DNA of 64,000 nucleotides from Paenibacillus pini JCM 16418 (lineage in GTDB: Bacteria > Bacillota > Bacilli > Paenibacillales > Paenibacillaceae): positions 372,001-436,000 of the forward strand of contig NZ_BAVZ01000001.1 of NCBI RefSeq assembly GCF_000576305.1, read 5' to 3'. The stretch's first letter is position 1; every line of letters starts with the position of its first letter. Under the pieces are notes generated by a model. The model saw only the letters and a list, made by a program, of their open reading frames with translations. It ran no database searches and had not been told where the DNA came from. This document shows, piece after piece, positions 28,194 to 36,445 of this stretch. The position numbers were made by a program, and so were the translations under genes.

Positions 28194-29086
28194 AGGCTAA
28201 AACGATAGATAAAATTGCAACAACCATCATTGTAGTGTTTTCATTATTGATTGTGGCTGTCCTTGTGGGACTGCTTGCATTCATTCTTGTCCGGGGACTT
28301 AGTCATGTGAATTGGTCATTTCTTACTTCAGTTCCGCAGACGATTAAAGCTGGCGGAGGGATTGGACCTCAGCTATTCAACTCATTGTTCTTATTAGTAT
28401 TAACGCTTATTATTACCATTCCATTGGGTTTAGGCGCTGGTATTTATATGGCAGAGTATGCTAAGCCAGGTAGATTTACAGATGCGGTTCGTCTGGTAGT
28501 CGAAGTATTATCTTCCTTTCCATCGATCGTAGTCGGATTGTTCGGCCTCTTACTTATCGTAAATACGTTTGGTTTCGGATTTTCCTTGTTCTCAGGTGCT
28601 TTGGTACTCACCATTTTCAATCTACCACTGATTGTCCGCATTACAGAACAAGCATTTCGTAGTGTGCCCAAAGAGCAGAAGGAAGCGGGTCTTGCACTCG
28701 GATTATCGAAGTGGAAAATTATTACTTCCGTGTTGTTCCCAGTAGCCATTCCAAGCATTGTTACAGGTACGGTACTCGCCTCAGGTCGCGTATTTGGGGA
28801 AGCAGCTGCGCTACTGTTCACTGCAGGTATGTCTACGCCACGGCTTGATTTTAGCGATTGGAATCCGTTAAGCCCAACATCGCCGATTAATCCATTCCGC
28901 CCGGCAGAAACCCTTGCTGTGCATATTTGGAAAATTAACAGTGAAGGCCTTGCGCCAGATGCTGCGGAAATTGCTGCGGGTGCATCGGCAGTATTGGTCA
29001 TACTCGTATTGATATTTAATCTTTTTGCAAGATGGTTTGGAAATGTACTGTATAAGGCGTTAACGGCGTCTAAACGAACGGGATAG
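28190..29086 (+). CDS. pstA: Phosphate ABC transporter permease PstA
   Basis: Permease of 298 residues, partner of PstC. Visible marks are [31 protein letters not shown] and the loop [21 protein letters not shown]. The ATG at 28190 overlaps the pstC stop by four bases and has AAAGGAG before it; longer in-frame extensions only read through pstC. Six predicted helices. Confidence 0.95.
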   Translation: MKAKTIDKIATTIIVVFSLLIVAVLVGLLAFILVRGLSHVNWSFLTSVPQTIKAGGGIGPQLFNSLFLLVLTLIITIPLGLGAGIYMAEYAKPGRFTDAVRLVVEVLSSFPSIVVGLFGLLLIVNTFGFGFSLFSGALVLTIFNLPLIVRITEQAFRSVPKEQKEAGLALGLSKWKIITSVLFPVAIPSIVTGTVLASGRVFGEAAALLFTAGMSTPRLDFSDWNPLSPTSPINPFRPAETLAVHIWKINSEGLAPDAAEIAAGASAVLVILVLIFNLFARWFGNVLYKALTASKRTG

Positions 29087-29097
29087 GGGGACTGAAG

Positions 29098-29853
29098 ATG
29101 GAAAGTACATTTCGCACGGAAAATCTCAGTGTATTTTATGGAAAATATGAAGCTGTAAAGAACATTAGCTTGGACTTTCCCGATCAAAGCGTTACGGCTC
29201 TGATCGGTCCTTCCGGATGCGGGAAGTCAACCTTTCTGCGCTCCTTAAATCGGATGAATGATGAAATCTCGCAAGCAACCATTAAAGGCAAGATTTGGAT
29301 TGAAGGTCAAGATATTAACGCTCCTGATACGGACGTAATCAAGCTGCGGCAGAAGATTGGGATGGTATGGCAGAAGCCAAATCCGTTCTATAAATCTATT
29401 TATGAGAATATTGCCTTTGGTCCGAAATACCATGGCATTAAGAATAAGAGTATGCTCGATGAAATTGTAGAGTCTAGTTTACGTAAAGCTGCATTATGGG
29501 ACGAAGTAAAAGATCGCCTGAAGCAGTCGGCATTATCACTTTCTGGTGGGCAACAGCAGAGGCTATGTATCGCACGGGCGCTATCGGTTAATCCAGGGAT
29601 TCTACTCTTAGACGAACCCGCATCGGCACTCGATCCAGTCTCCACTTCCAAGGTAGAAGAGCTGATCATTGAACTGAAGCGTGAACTTAGCATAGTAATT
29701 GTGACCCACAATATGCAGCAGGCTGCGCGTATTTCGGATTACACTGCATACTTCTATCTAGGTACCTTGATGGAGCATGGAGATACGGAGCTTATATTTA
29801 CGAATCCAGTGAATGCCACGACGCAGGAGTATATTTCAGGTCGCTTCGGCTGA
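29098..29853 (+). CDS. pstB: Phosphate ABC transporter ATP-binding protein PstB
   Basis: ATPase of 251 residues that powers phosphate import. Walker A is GPSGCGKST (residues about 37-45), the signature LSGGQQQRL, Walker [14 protein letters not shown], and the switch His is in VTHN. It closes pstSCAB; no phoU follows. RBS AGGGGGACTGAAG. Confidence 0.96.
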   Translation: MESTFRTENLSVFYGKYEAVKNISLDFPDQSVTALIGPSGCGKSTFLRSLNRMNDEISQATIKGKIWIEGQDINAPDTDVIKLRQKIGMVWQKPNPFYKSIYENIAFGPKYHGIKNKSMLDEIVESSLRKAALWDEVKDRLKQSALSLSGGQQQRLCIARALSVNPGILLLDEPASALDPVSTSKVEELIIELKRELSIVIVTHNMQQAARISDYTAYFYLGTLMEHGDTELIFTNPVNATTQEYISGRFG

Positions 29854-29885
29854 GTCGTAACCAACTTAGATAAAGGCATTATGAC

Positions 29886-29916
29886 AAAAGGCTCCTGCAA
29901 GCGCAGAAGCCTTTTA
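29886..29916. terminator. Terminator after pstB
   Basis: Arms AAAAGGCT and AGCCTTTT with an inner CTGC/GCAG pairing. It lies between convergent pstB and the usp gene and should work on both strands. Confidence 0.88.
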
Positions 29917-29966
29917 AGCATATATTCTCATAAGCATATATTCATAAGTTAACAAACAGTCATTAT

Positions 29967-30389
29967 TTATTTAACAATCATGACAGGACAGTGTGCATGC
30001 TGCACAACACTGTGACTAACACTGCCAATAAACATTTCAGACATTAAGCCAAGTCCGCGACTGCCCATGATAATAAGATCTGCATTCATCTCTTGGGCCT
30101 GCCCGCAAATGACCTTAGCGGGGTCGCCATTCTTACTGGTCGAGGTATAATCAATACCCGTGGTAAGGAGCCTACTTTTCGCTTCTACCACAACCTCCTG
30201 ATCTTCCTCTTGCACATATTCTTCTAAATCCACGCCTACAGGAGGCTCGTTCATTGCGATGGTTGGATTCACATGCAGAATAGCGAGTTGAATTTTGGTT
30301 TTGGAATTTTGGCATAATGTAATAGCTTCATTTAAAGCTCGCTCCGCGTGAACCGAGCCATCGATTGGAACCAAGATGCAATGATACAT
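29967..30389 (-). CDS. Universal stress protein, UspA family
   Basis: UspA-fold protein of 140 residues. It starts MYHCILVPIDGSVHAERAL and carries the ATP-binding pattern GSRGLGLMSEMFIGSVSHSVV near the C-terminus, so it is probably the nucleotide-binding type. RBS GGAGGGAT. It follows the MFS gene by 20 bp on the same strand, so the two form an operon. Confidence 0.92.
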   Translation of the reverse strand: MYHCILVPIDGSVHAERALNEAITLCQNSKTKIQLAILHVNPTIAMNEPPVGVDLEEYVQEEDQEVVVEAKSRLLTTGIDYTSTSKNGDPAKVICGQAQEMNADLIIMGSRGLGLMSEMFIGSVSHSVVQHAHCPVMIVK

Positions 30390-30409
30390 AATCTATCCCT
30401 CCATTATTC

Positions 30410-31630
30410 TTAATGCTGAACCCCAGCCTCATCAATATGCGTAAGGTGACGACGTCTTACAACCATCGTTACAATGCCAAGGAATACCATCAATGCCCCA
30501 AAATAAAATGGGGTTTCTGGGTAGTACCATTCCGACAGTTTACCAGCAAGCCATGGAGAAAGAGCACCTCCAAGGAACCGAAGAAAGCTGTAAGCAGCAG
30601 AAGCAATAGAGCGCTCAACAGGAGCGGCCTGCATAACTGCTGTCGTAATCAGTGTGTTGTTAATCCCTAAGAATATCCCAGCTACAATAACACAGATGAT
30701 AACTGTTTTAGGTGAATGATTCACAGTACCGATACCCATTATAATTAAATCAATGGTAAAGAAGGCAAGCATCATAGAGATGGATGATACAGTTGTCATT
30801 CGCTTCTGTAATCTTGGTGCAATGAATACGGAAGTGATTGCAAGCAGCATCCCCCATCCAAAGAATACATAACCCAATCCGTGCTCATCGAGGTTCATAA
30901 CATAAGGCGAATAGGCCATGAGTGTAAAGAAACCAAAGTTATACAAGAGTGCAGTTATACCAAGTGTAAGCAGAGCCGGATATTTCAGTGCTTTGAATGG
31001 ATCTGCAAGGGTACTACGGACTTTAGGCTTAGGTATGCTTGGTAACATAAAGATAATAAGTATAAAAGCAAGTGCCATCAGGACACCCACTCCGAAGAAT
31101 GGACCGCGCCATGAGATAGAACCAAGTTCTCCTCCAAGCAGTGGACCTACAGAAATACCTACGCCAAGTGCTGCTTCATACAGAATAATCGCTTTGGCAG
31201 TACCGGCAGTTGAAAGTCCTACGATAGCTGATAGGGCAGTGGCAATAAATAAGGCATTACCTAATCCCCAGCCTCCACGGAATCCAACAATTTGTCCAAT
31301 ACTTCCAGATAACCCACCCAGAACAGAAAAGATAACGATGAGTGAGATACCTGTTAATAAGGTTTTCTTAACGCCGATGCGGCTGGATATCACACCCGTA
31401 ATGAGCATGGCAACGCCAGTTACGGCATTATAACTCGTGAAGAGAAGCGATACCTGACTCTTCGAGGCATGGAGCTGCTCGGCAATAGCAGGAAGGATCG
31501 GATCAACAAGTCCGAGTCCCATAAAAGAAATAATTGAAGCAAACACAATTGCCCATACCGCTTTTGGCTGGGAGAAAAAACCGGCTCGTGCCTCAATTTC
31601 ATTTGTTGTCTTAGCGTATGATTTGGACAA
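30410..31630 (-). CDS. MFS transporter, probable efflux (DHA1 type)
   Basis: Major facilitator of 406 residues with 12 predicted helices. It has DPILPAIAEQLHAS after helix 1, motif A as GVISSRIGVKKTLL, and the antiporter motif C region GVGISVGPLLGGELG. TTG 31630 is chosen because GGAGGT (31638-31643) lies 7 bases before; the longer frame to 31690 has no RBS and overlaps the promoter. It is transcribed with the usp gene from a promoter holding a strong inverted repeat, so its expression is probably repressor-controlled. Substrate unknown. Confidence 0.85.
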   Translation of the reverse strand: MSKSYAKTTNEIEARAGFFSQPKAVWAIVFASIISFMGLGLVDPILPAIAEQLHASKSQVSLLFTSYNAVTGVAMLITGVISSRIGVKKTLLTGISLIVIFSVLGGLSGSIGQIVGFRGGWGLGNALFIATALSAIVGLSTAGTAKAIILYEAALGVGISVGPLLGGELGSISWRGPFFGVGVLMALAFILIIFMLPSIPKPKVRSTLADPFKALKYPALLTLGITALLYNFGFFTLMAYSPYVMNLDEHGLGYVFFGWGMLLAITSVFIAPRLQKRMTTVSSISMMLAFFTIDLIIMGIGTVNHSPKTVIICVIVAGIFLGINNTLITTAVMQAAPVERSIASAAYSFLRFLGGALSPWLAGKLSEWYYPETPFYFGALMVFLGIVTMVVRRRHLTHIDEAGVQH

Positions 31631-31695
31631 GTATAGGACCTCCGTAACGTTTGTGGTTAATAGAACATAAATAAAGCCATATAACGGCAAAATTT

Positions 31696-31730
31696 ATTGT
31701 AATACTATTTAACGTTAACGTCAACGTTAA
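31696..31730 (-). promoter_or_regulatory. Promoter with overlapping operator of MFS-usp operon
   Basis: Minus-strand -35 TTGACG (31719-31724), 17-bp spacer, -10 TACAAT (31696-31701). The inverted repeat TTAACGTT-6-AACGTTAA (31709-31730) covers the -35 and most of the spacer, the layout of a repressor site. No regulator gene is adjacent. Confidence 0.75.
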
Positions 31731-31797
31731 CTTTATATTTAAATATACTTTTTTATATGATGTCAAAAAGAAAGAGCATGCTCTCGCAGGCTCTAAT

Positions 31798-31995
31798 TTA
31801 CTCGGTATAAGGCGCTCCTTTGGAATTTATCCATATGCTAGCACTGACGCCTATAGCAGCACCAATCAGCCCTCCAGCGCCTACAACAAGCATAAGCATG
31901 CTAGGCTCGAGGCTCATTAAGAATGATATCCCGCTCCCCAGGGTTGTTCCTCCAAGGATTCCTAGCGCAAACCCAATGTCTTTACCAAACTGCAT
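31798..31995 (-). CDS. Small membrane protein, unknown function
   Basis: A 65-residue protein with two hydrophobic Gly-rich segments (GFALGILGGTTLGSGISFLM; LMLVVGAGGLIGAAIGVSAS), likely a two-helix glycine-zipper membrane protein. The ribosome site is weak (GGGG about 10 bases before ATG). I do not recognise the family. It could also be an open frame of no function. Confidence 0.5.
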   Translation of the reverse strand: MQFGKDIGFALGILGGTTLGSGISFLMSLEPSMLMLVVGAGGLIGAAIGVSASIWINSKGAPYTE

Positions 31996-32068
31996 CTCAG
32001 TAGCCCCATTTCTTTGATGATTCTTGTTTATTATGGTTGAGATATATGTATTTTATGAGAATGCATAA

Positions 32069-32112
32069 TAAAAAGCTTCGCCGACCCGTATTTGAACCGG
32101 TCGACAAAGCTT
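32069..32112 (-). terminator. Terminator of the HTH gene pair
   Basis: Plus-strand arms AAGCTTCGCCGACC and GGTCGACAAAGCTT pair with one or two mismatches. On the minus strand the stem is followed by a U-rich run. Confidence 0.8.
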
Positions 32113-32135
32113 GAGACGCGAACGTTTTAATTAAA

Positions 32136-32390
32136 TTAATTGTGAGTTTCTTTATAACTATCCTTCAGTATACAGTCCGCAAATAGGATGAACTTGGGAA
32201 TGCGGAAAAATTGCTCAGCCCGGTCCTGAAAGCTAATGGAAGGAAGCGTACCCTGATGCAGCCATTTACGGAATGTGCCTGGATGAATATCCATCCATTC
32301 GCTGACATCACTGACAGATAAATCATGAACCATACATAATCCCGTTAGAATTTTATTGCTGACAGGCGAACGGGTCAATGTACGACGCAT
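32136..32390 (-). CDS. Small HTH protein, second of a pair
   Basis: An 84-residue protein with a predicted HTH in LSVSDVSEWMDIHPGTFRKWLHQGTLPS, then QFFRIPKFILFADCIL. It matches the HTH region of the neighbouring 121-residue protein (KILTGLCMVHDLSVSDVSEW against RVLLAVLMANDIKLSQLAEE), so the two are probably paralogues. The start overlaps the end of that gene by 16 bases in another frame, suggesting coupled translation. The family is not recognised; DNA binding is inferred. Confidence 0.65.
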   Translation of the reverse strand: MRRTLTRSPVSNKILTGLCMVHDLSVSDVSEWMDIHPGTFRKWLHQGTLPSISFQDRAEQFFRIPKFILFADCILKDSYKETHN

Positions 32391-32740
32391 GAAGCGTGAA
32401 GCTCAGGTTGACAGATAATGGGGCTATTCTCTGTCACCGTGGAATGAAATAAAATATGATGCGGATAACCTAAGTATTGGCACACTTTGTCTAAGTTTTT
32501 CTTCCCTGGAATTCGCCCCTCATATACCCACGCACTGACACTACGTGAAGATACAGATAGCTCCTCAGCTAGTTGTGAGAGTTTGATGTCATTCGCCATT
32601 AAGACTGCTAGTAGAACGCGGTTTCGAATCTGACAGCGGGTTGGTTTACGAAAGCGTTTAACCCGGATACCTTTTCCTAGATATTTGCGATTGATCAGAG
32701 ACCACGCCTGAATTGAATGTTGTTCTGGTTGATTAGGCAT
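32375..32740 (-). CDS. Small HTH protein, first of a pair
   Basis: A 121-residue protein: a basic N-terminal arm (GKGIRVKRFRKPTRCQIRNR), then an XRE-like HTH (IKLSQLAEELSVSSRSVSAWVYEGRIPG), then KVCQYLGYPHHILF and a tail with two late Cys. RBS GGAGG six bases before ATG. It is co-transcribed with the overlapping 84-residue paralogue and divergent from the deacetylase gene. No known regulator name fits. Confidence 0.68.
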   Translation of the reverse strand: MPNQPEQHSIQAWSLINRKYLGKGIRVKRFRKPTRCQIRNRVLLAVLMANDIKLSQLAEELSVSSRSVSAWVYEGRIPGKKNLDKVCQYLGYPHHILFHSTVTENSPIICQPELHASCVVH

Positions 32741-32927
32741 ATTTCCTCCGATGCATTTTTAATAAAATTCTACAATATATGCTACTTTGTTTTCAATAGT
32801 AACTATCGACCATTTATGATCTTTATTATAGTCTTTTATTATAGTATAGATGCCTTTAAGAACGCAAAAAGGTCATTTGTACCCATTTTTTTCTAAAAAG
32901 GTTACAACAAAGGTTACTGAATTGAAA

Positions 32928-32956
32928 TTGAAAACGTTTAAAGTTAAGGGTACAAT
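32928..32956 (+). promoter_or_regulatory. Promoter of deacetylase gene with cre-like site
   Basis: -35 TTGAAA (32928-32933), 17-bp spacer, -10 TACAAT (32951-32956). TGAAAACGTTTAAA (32929-32942) overlaps the -35 and fits the CcpA consensus with one mismatch. Confidence 0.6.
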
Positions 32957-33050
32957 TTTAGTAGAGCTAGATTCAGAGAGTAGAATTCAAAGAGAAACGA
33001 TAAGAATTCGTAGAATGCTAGTTTAATATGCTAAAAAAGGTTGGTAAATC

Positions 33051-34193
33051 ATGTCGAAGAAGAGAATGATCGGTTTCAAATGGCTCTTATCCTTAACTCT
33101 AATCTTTTCCGCTGTACTGCCTATAGGTAATGCATCTGTTGCTGCTGTAGGCTCCACTGCAAATATGTCGGAGTCATCCGTTTATATTGCTGTTAATGAC
33201 ACGCTTCTCCATTATGACAAGATTCGTCCTGTTATGAGTAAGCAAACACTGTACATACCGCTTGTCCAAACGAGCGAATTGCTAGGATTGAATGTATCTT
33301 ATTCGTCGCAGAAAACAACGATAACAGGAAATGGTAAGAAACTAACACTCACTGCAAAACAAGAGGGAATGCTTGTTGCTAATGGCCGAACGATGGTTTC
33401 GCTACGCTTATTAAGCTCCTCTTTTGGTTATCCGCTTTCTTACATATCATCGGGTCCTGTGTATCGTATTTTTACAAGCGATGCAAAGCTTACGGACCGG
33501 GAATTTATGGACAAATTCGGCAAGGAAATGAAAAAGCCAGTCCAGCCAAAACCAGAACCGGCCCCTACAGGGAATGGTTCGCGCAAGATGTATATTACGT
33601 TTGACGATGGACCTAACGCAAATACAGGTGCACTGCTCAAAGTACTAGATCGTTATGATGTGAAAGCTACGTTCTTTGTACTCGGCAAGCAAATCGCTTC
33701 ACATCCGGCTGCAGCTAAGCAAATTGTGGCGAAAGGACATAGTGTGGGACTTCATGGAATGACCCATCAAGCGAATAAATTCTATGCATCTCCTACTTCA
33801 GCACTAAATGAAATGAACAATGATAATGCCCAATTATACAAAGCTACAGGTATTTACTCTAAATTAATTCGTACGCCTTATGGTAGCAAACCTAATTTTA
33901 AAAAATCCTACCGTGATCAAACTGCAGCTTCTGGCTATCATTTATGGGATTGGAATATTGATTCAAATGATTGGCGTTATACTAAGAATCCTCAAACGAT
34001 TTACAATAATGTATTAAGAGATGTACGTGCCAAGAAAAAACAAGGGATCACACCTGTTGTGCTATTCCATGATCAGCAAGCAACGACTTCGATTCTTCCG
34101 AAGCTACTTCAAGCTCTGAAGGCAGAAGGATACACCTTTGATGTATTAACAAATGATACAACACCGTTAAACTTTTGGCAGGATAAACGTTAA
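33051..34193 (+). CDS. Secreted polysaccharide deacetylase with copper amine oxidase N-like domain
   Basis: A 380-residue exported protein. The signal peptide is about 1-31 (RMIGFKWLLSLTLIFSAVLP). A copper-amine-oxidase-N-like stalk domain covers about 40-140 (VYIAVNDTLLHYDKIRPVM, TMVSLRLLSSSFG), a probable wall-binding module common in Paenibacillus. After a Pro-rich linker the NodB domain has all five motifs: TFDDGPN (Asp185, Asp186), HSVGLHGMTH, RTPYGS, DWNIDSNDW and VVLFHD. It probably removes N-acetyl groups from peptidoglycan or chitin-like sugars. Confidence 0.92.
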   Translation: MSKKRMIGFKWLLSLTLIFSAVLPIGNASVAAVGSTANMSESSVYIAVNDTLLHYDKIRPVMSKQTLYIPLVQTSELLGLNVSYSSQKTTITGNGKKLTLTAKQEGMLVANGRTMVSLRLLSSSFGYPLSYISSGPVYRIFTSDAKLTDREFMDKFGKEMKKPVQPKPEPAPTGNGSRKMYITFDDGPNANTGALLKVLDRYDVKATFFVLGKQIASHPAAAKQIVAKGHSVGLHGMTHQANKFYASPTSALNEMNNDNAQLYKATGIYSKLIRTPYGSKPNFKKSYRDQTAASGYHLWDWNIDSNDWRYTKNPQTIYNNVLRDVRAKKKQGITPVVLFHDQQATTSILPKLLQALKAEGYTFDVLTNDTTPLNFWQDKR

Positions 34194-34333
34194 TCTATGA
34201 ATTCGGTTCAATCGTCGGGATAAATATTGGTGAATCTATGAATTAGGCTGGACACTCAGGTTAGTCGGCTTATCATTTCACTCCCTCTTTTCATACTATT
34301 TAATTATAGGAATGAAGGGAGGGAGTTTTTAAT

Positions 34334-34738
34334 ATGAACCCACTAATCATTAATGGAGTAAGCGCATTAGCCGGGGGATTCCTCGCGCTTGCGTTTGGTA
34401 GTTGGAATCAGATTCTTAGCATTTTTCTGATAACCATTCTGATTGACTATATTACAGGTGTACTAGCTTCCATTAAAGAGGGATCGGGTCTCGATAGCCA
34501 GATCGGATTCTGGGGAGTTACCCGTAAAGCATTGATGCTATTGGTTATTGTTCTGGCTCATCAGATGGATCAAGTCATGGGTTCAGGTGGAGACGTGATT
34601 AAGACTGGCGCGATCTACTTTTATATGTCAAACGAGCTCATATCTATTACAGAGAATTACGGGCGGCTAGGCCTACCTTTACCTGATAAAATTCGTCGTA
34701 TTATAGCAGTTCTGCGCAATAAGGAGGAAGATAAGTAA
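34334..34738 (+). CDS. Phage-holin-4-1 family (TcdE-like) membrane protein
   Basis: A 134-residue membrane protein with about three hydrophobic segments and the family core LITILIDYITGVLASIKEG.GLDSQIGFWGVTRK..MLLVIVLAHQMD. It belongs to the class II holins used by phages and by toxin-secreting clostridia (TcdE). RBS AGGGAGGG. No phage or amidase gene is next to it, so it is a stand-alone chromosomal holin. Confidence 0.88.
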   Translation: MNPLIINGVSALAGGFLALAFGSWNQILSIFLITILIDYITGVLASIKEGSGLDSQIGFWGVTRKALMLLVIVLAHQMDQVMGSGGDVIKTGAIYFYMSNELISITENYGRLGLPLPDKIRRIIAVLRNKEEDK

Positions 34739-34838
34739 GCTATGAGTTTCTTAGAAAACAAGATTCCTTTTACCTGCGCGTTCGGATATGGTATATTTTT
34801 TTTTGTAATCTTTTCATAATGGACAAGGAGATAATTCA

Positions 34839-35126
34839 ATGATTAAGCATATTGTCTTTTTTAAACTTAAGGATAACTCTCCAGAAAGCATTGAGAAAAC
34901 GGCTAATGTTCTACGTGCTATGGAAGGTGAAATACCTCAGTTAATATCGGTTGAAGTGGGTTTGGATATCATTCATTCTGAACGTTCATATGATATTGCG
35001 CTCGTTACTGAAGTGGCTTCACTAGAGGATTTACAGGCCTACCAGATTCATCCTGCCCATCAGGTCGTTGTTCGTCATATCAATGAAGTCAAGGAGCACT
35101 CTGTGAGTGTAGATTACGCGATATAA
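34839..35126 (+). CDS. Dabb family protein (stress-responsive A/B barrel)
   Basis: A 95-residue Dabb-domain protein. It starts MIKHIVFFKLKD and carries the conserved SYDIALVTEV..LEDLQAYQIHPAHQVVV. It forms small dimeric alpha/beta barrels; bacterial functions are mostly unknown. RBS AAGGAG. Confidence 0.88.
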   Translation: MIKHIVFFKLKDNSPESIEKTANVLRAMEGEIPQLISVEVGLDIIHSERSYDIALVTEVASLEDLQAYQIHPAHQVVVRHINEVKEHSVSVDYAI

Positions 35127-35143
35127 GCAGATAGGAAGATATT

Positions 35144-35254
35144 ATGAGCGATTTAGAATATCCAATGGAGACATTGACTTTACTCGTTGTTTTTGTAGCC
35201 GCTATTTTCGTTATGTTTTTCTGGCTGAAGCGTCGTGGTAAGCGTAATAAGTAA
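35144..35254 (+). CDS. 36-residue single-helix membrane protein
   Basis: Short open frame MSDLEYPMETLTLLVVFVAA ending in FWLKRRGKRNK: an acidic outside end, one hydrophobic helix (about 10-27) and a strongly basic tail, so Nout-Cin topology is likely. AGGAAGAT precedes ATG by a few bases, and it fits exactly between two same-strand genes (17 and 23 bp gaps). Function unknown. Confidence 0.6.
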   Translation: MSDLEYPMETLTLLVVFVAAIFVMFFWLKRRGKRNK

Positions 35255-35277
35255 AATTCAATCTGGAGGTGAGTTCA

Positions 35278-35703
35278 TTGTATTACGTCAACCAAGAACA
35301 GATTGAGCGGCGTTTGGACGCTGTTCCGGACATTGTAGAAGGACTTAAGAAGTCTGCTCAAGGGTGGGATGGAGAATTAATTCTCGGAATGGTACAAGAA
35401 AGGGCTTTGCATCTGGCCATTGAAGTTGTGACGGATATCGGAAGCTATCTCATCGACGGTTTTATTATGCGTGATGCGAGCAGTTATGAAGACATTCTAG
35501 AAATAACCCATGAAGAAAAAGTGTTTGATGATGAGGTTTTCGCGGTATTGATACAGCTTGTAGGTTTGCGCAAGCCGATTGTACAGGAGTACTATACGTG
35601 GGACCGAAGCTCACTTCATGCGTTGACACCTGTTTTGCCTGACATATTAAACCGATTTGAAAGTCAGGTTCGTCAATATTTGAAGCAGGAACTAGGTCAT
35701 TAA
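35278..35703 (+). CDS. HepT-like (DUF86) protein, YutE-like
   Basis: A 141-residue all-helical protein of the DUF86/HepT-like family, close to Bacillus YutE: YYVNQEQIERRLDAV, DIGSYLIDGFIMRDASSYEDI, LVGLRKPIVQEY. The RNase-type motif RxxxxxY appears as RKPIVQEY. TTG 35278 has GGAGG 8 bases before. HepT proteins usually pair with an MntA nucleotidyltransferase antitoxin; none is adjacent, so toxin activity is doubtful. Confidence 0.78.
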   Translation: MYYVNQEQIERRLDAVPDIVEGLKKSAQGWDGELILGMVQERALHLAIEVVTDIGSYLIDGFIMRDASSYEDILEITHEEKVFDDEVFAVLIQLVGLRKPIVQEYYTWDRSSLHALTPVLPDILNRFESQVRQYLKQELGH

Positions 35704-35796
35704 GCTTCAATTGAAACCGAAATTAAATTTTTTTATGGTATGCAGCATGTTCTTTGTGTCATGACAACCCTTTTCTGATTACAATATAGCAATAAG

Positions 35797-35855
35797 TAGG
35801 CATTAGCCCGGTAAACGTCAAGGAATCACTTCATGATTCCGGGTGTAATGGCCTA
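35797..35855 (+). promoter_or_regulatory. Structured leader before ytxH-like gene
   Basis: TAGGCATTAGCCCGG (35797-35811) pairs with CCGGGTGTAATGGCCTA (35839-35855) with small bulges. Inside, GGAATCA/TGATTCC forms a second hairpin sharing two C residues with the outer stem. A TACAAT -10 lies at 35780. Confidence 0.5.
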
Positions 35856-35874
35856 ATCAGAGGAGAGATTCGTG

Positions 35875-36246
35875 ATGAATGAGAAGAACAAAGGATTATT
35901 ATGGGGTATTCTTTCGGGTAGTGTTATTGGATTTGCTGCGGGTCTGTTACTCGCTCCTAAGAATGGGAAAGAGCTTCGTCAGGATATAGCTGAGGGCGCA
36001 AAAGTGGTAGGAGACAAAACACAGCAAATTGCCGGAATTGCTTATGAACAAGGATCCAATATTGTGAACTTATTCAAAGATACAGCAGGTACTGTGATTG
36101 AGGATATCAGGTCTTGGGGTAAATCAGACAATGGGATCGATGAGGAAGATGAAGCAGTGGAACTAGCTCAAATCTCTTCCTTTGCTGGTGATGAGGAATT
36201 CGTCTTTATCTCGGATCTACAATCTGAAGATAGCGATCTTAAATAA
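35875..36246 (+). CDS. YtxH domain protein
   Basis: A 123-residue YtxH-family (formerly general-stress) protein. A Gly-rich helix LLWGILSGSVIGFAAGLLLAP is followed by the family signature KNGKELRQDI and an amphipathic helical region, then an acidic tail. ATG 35875 has AGGAGAG before; GTG 35872 is an alternative. Function unknown; members are membrane-associated and often stress-induced. Confidence 0.88.
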   Translation: MNEKNKGLLWGILSGSVIGFAAGLLLAPKNGKELRQDIAEGAKVVGDKTQQIAGIAYEQGSNIVNLFKDTAGTVIEDIRSWGKSDNGIDEEDEAVELAQISSFAGDEEFVFISDLQSEDSDLK

Positions 36247-36268
36247 CGTTAATTTTAATTATCGCGAT

Positions 36269-36307
36269 AGGCTCTATATCCCTATTATAAGGGGTTCGAG
36301 CCTTTTT
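36269..36307 (+). terminator. Terminator after ytxH-like gene
   Basis: Arms AGGCTC (36269-36274) and GAGCCT (36298-36303) with an inner CCCT/AGGG pairing and five T residues. Confidence 0.8.
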
Positions 36308-36445
36308 ATTGCGTGTAGAGTGTTGAGAATATCCTTAATATGGACAACCCCTAAGTTGTACTCATAAATAAGGTACGTTTTGTTTATATATCACATATGG
36401 TAGCAGGAAGAGTAATAATACTATGCAGAAGGAAGCGGTGTGTTC

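Noticed and set aside
34334..34738. Prophage remnant
   Set aside because: Only the holin is phage-like; flanking genes are ordinary chromosomal genes.
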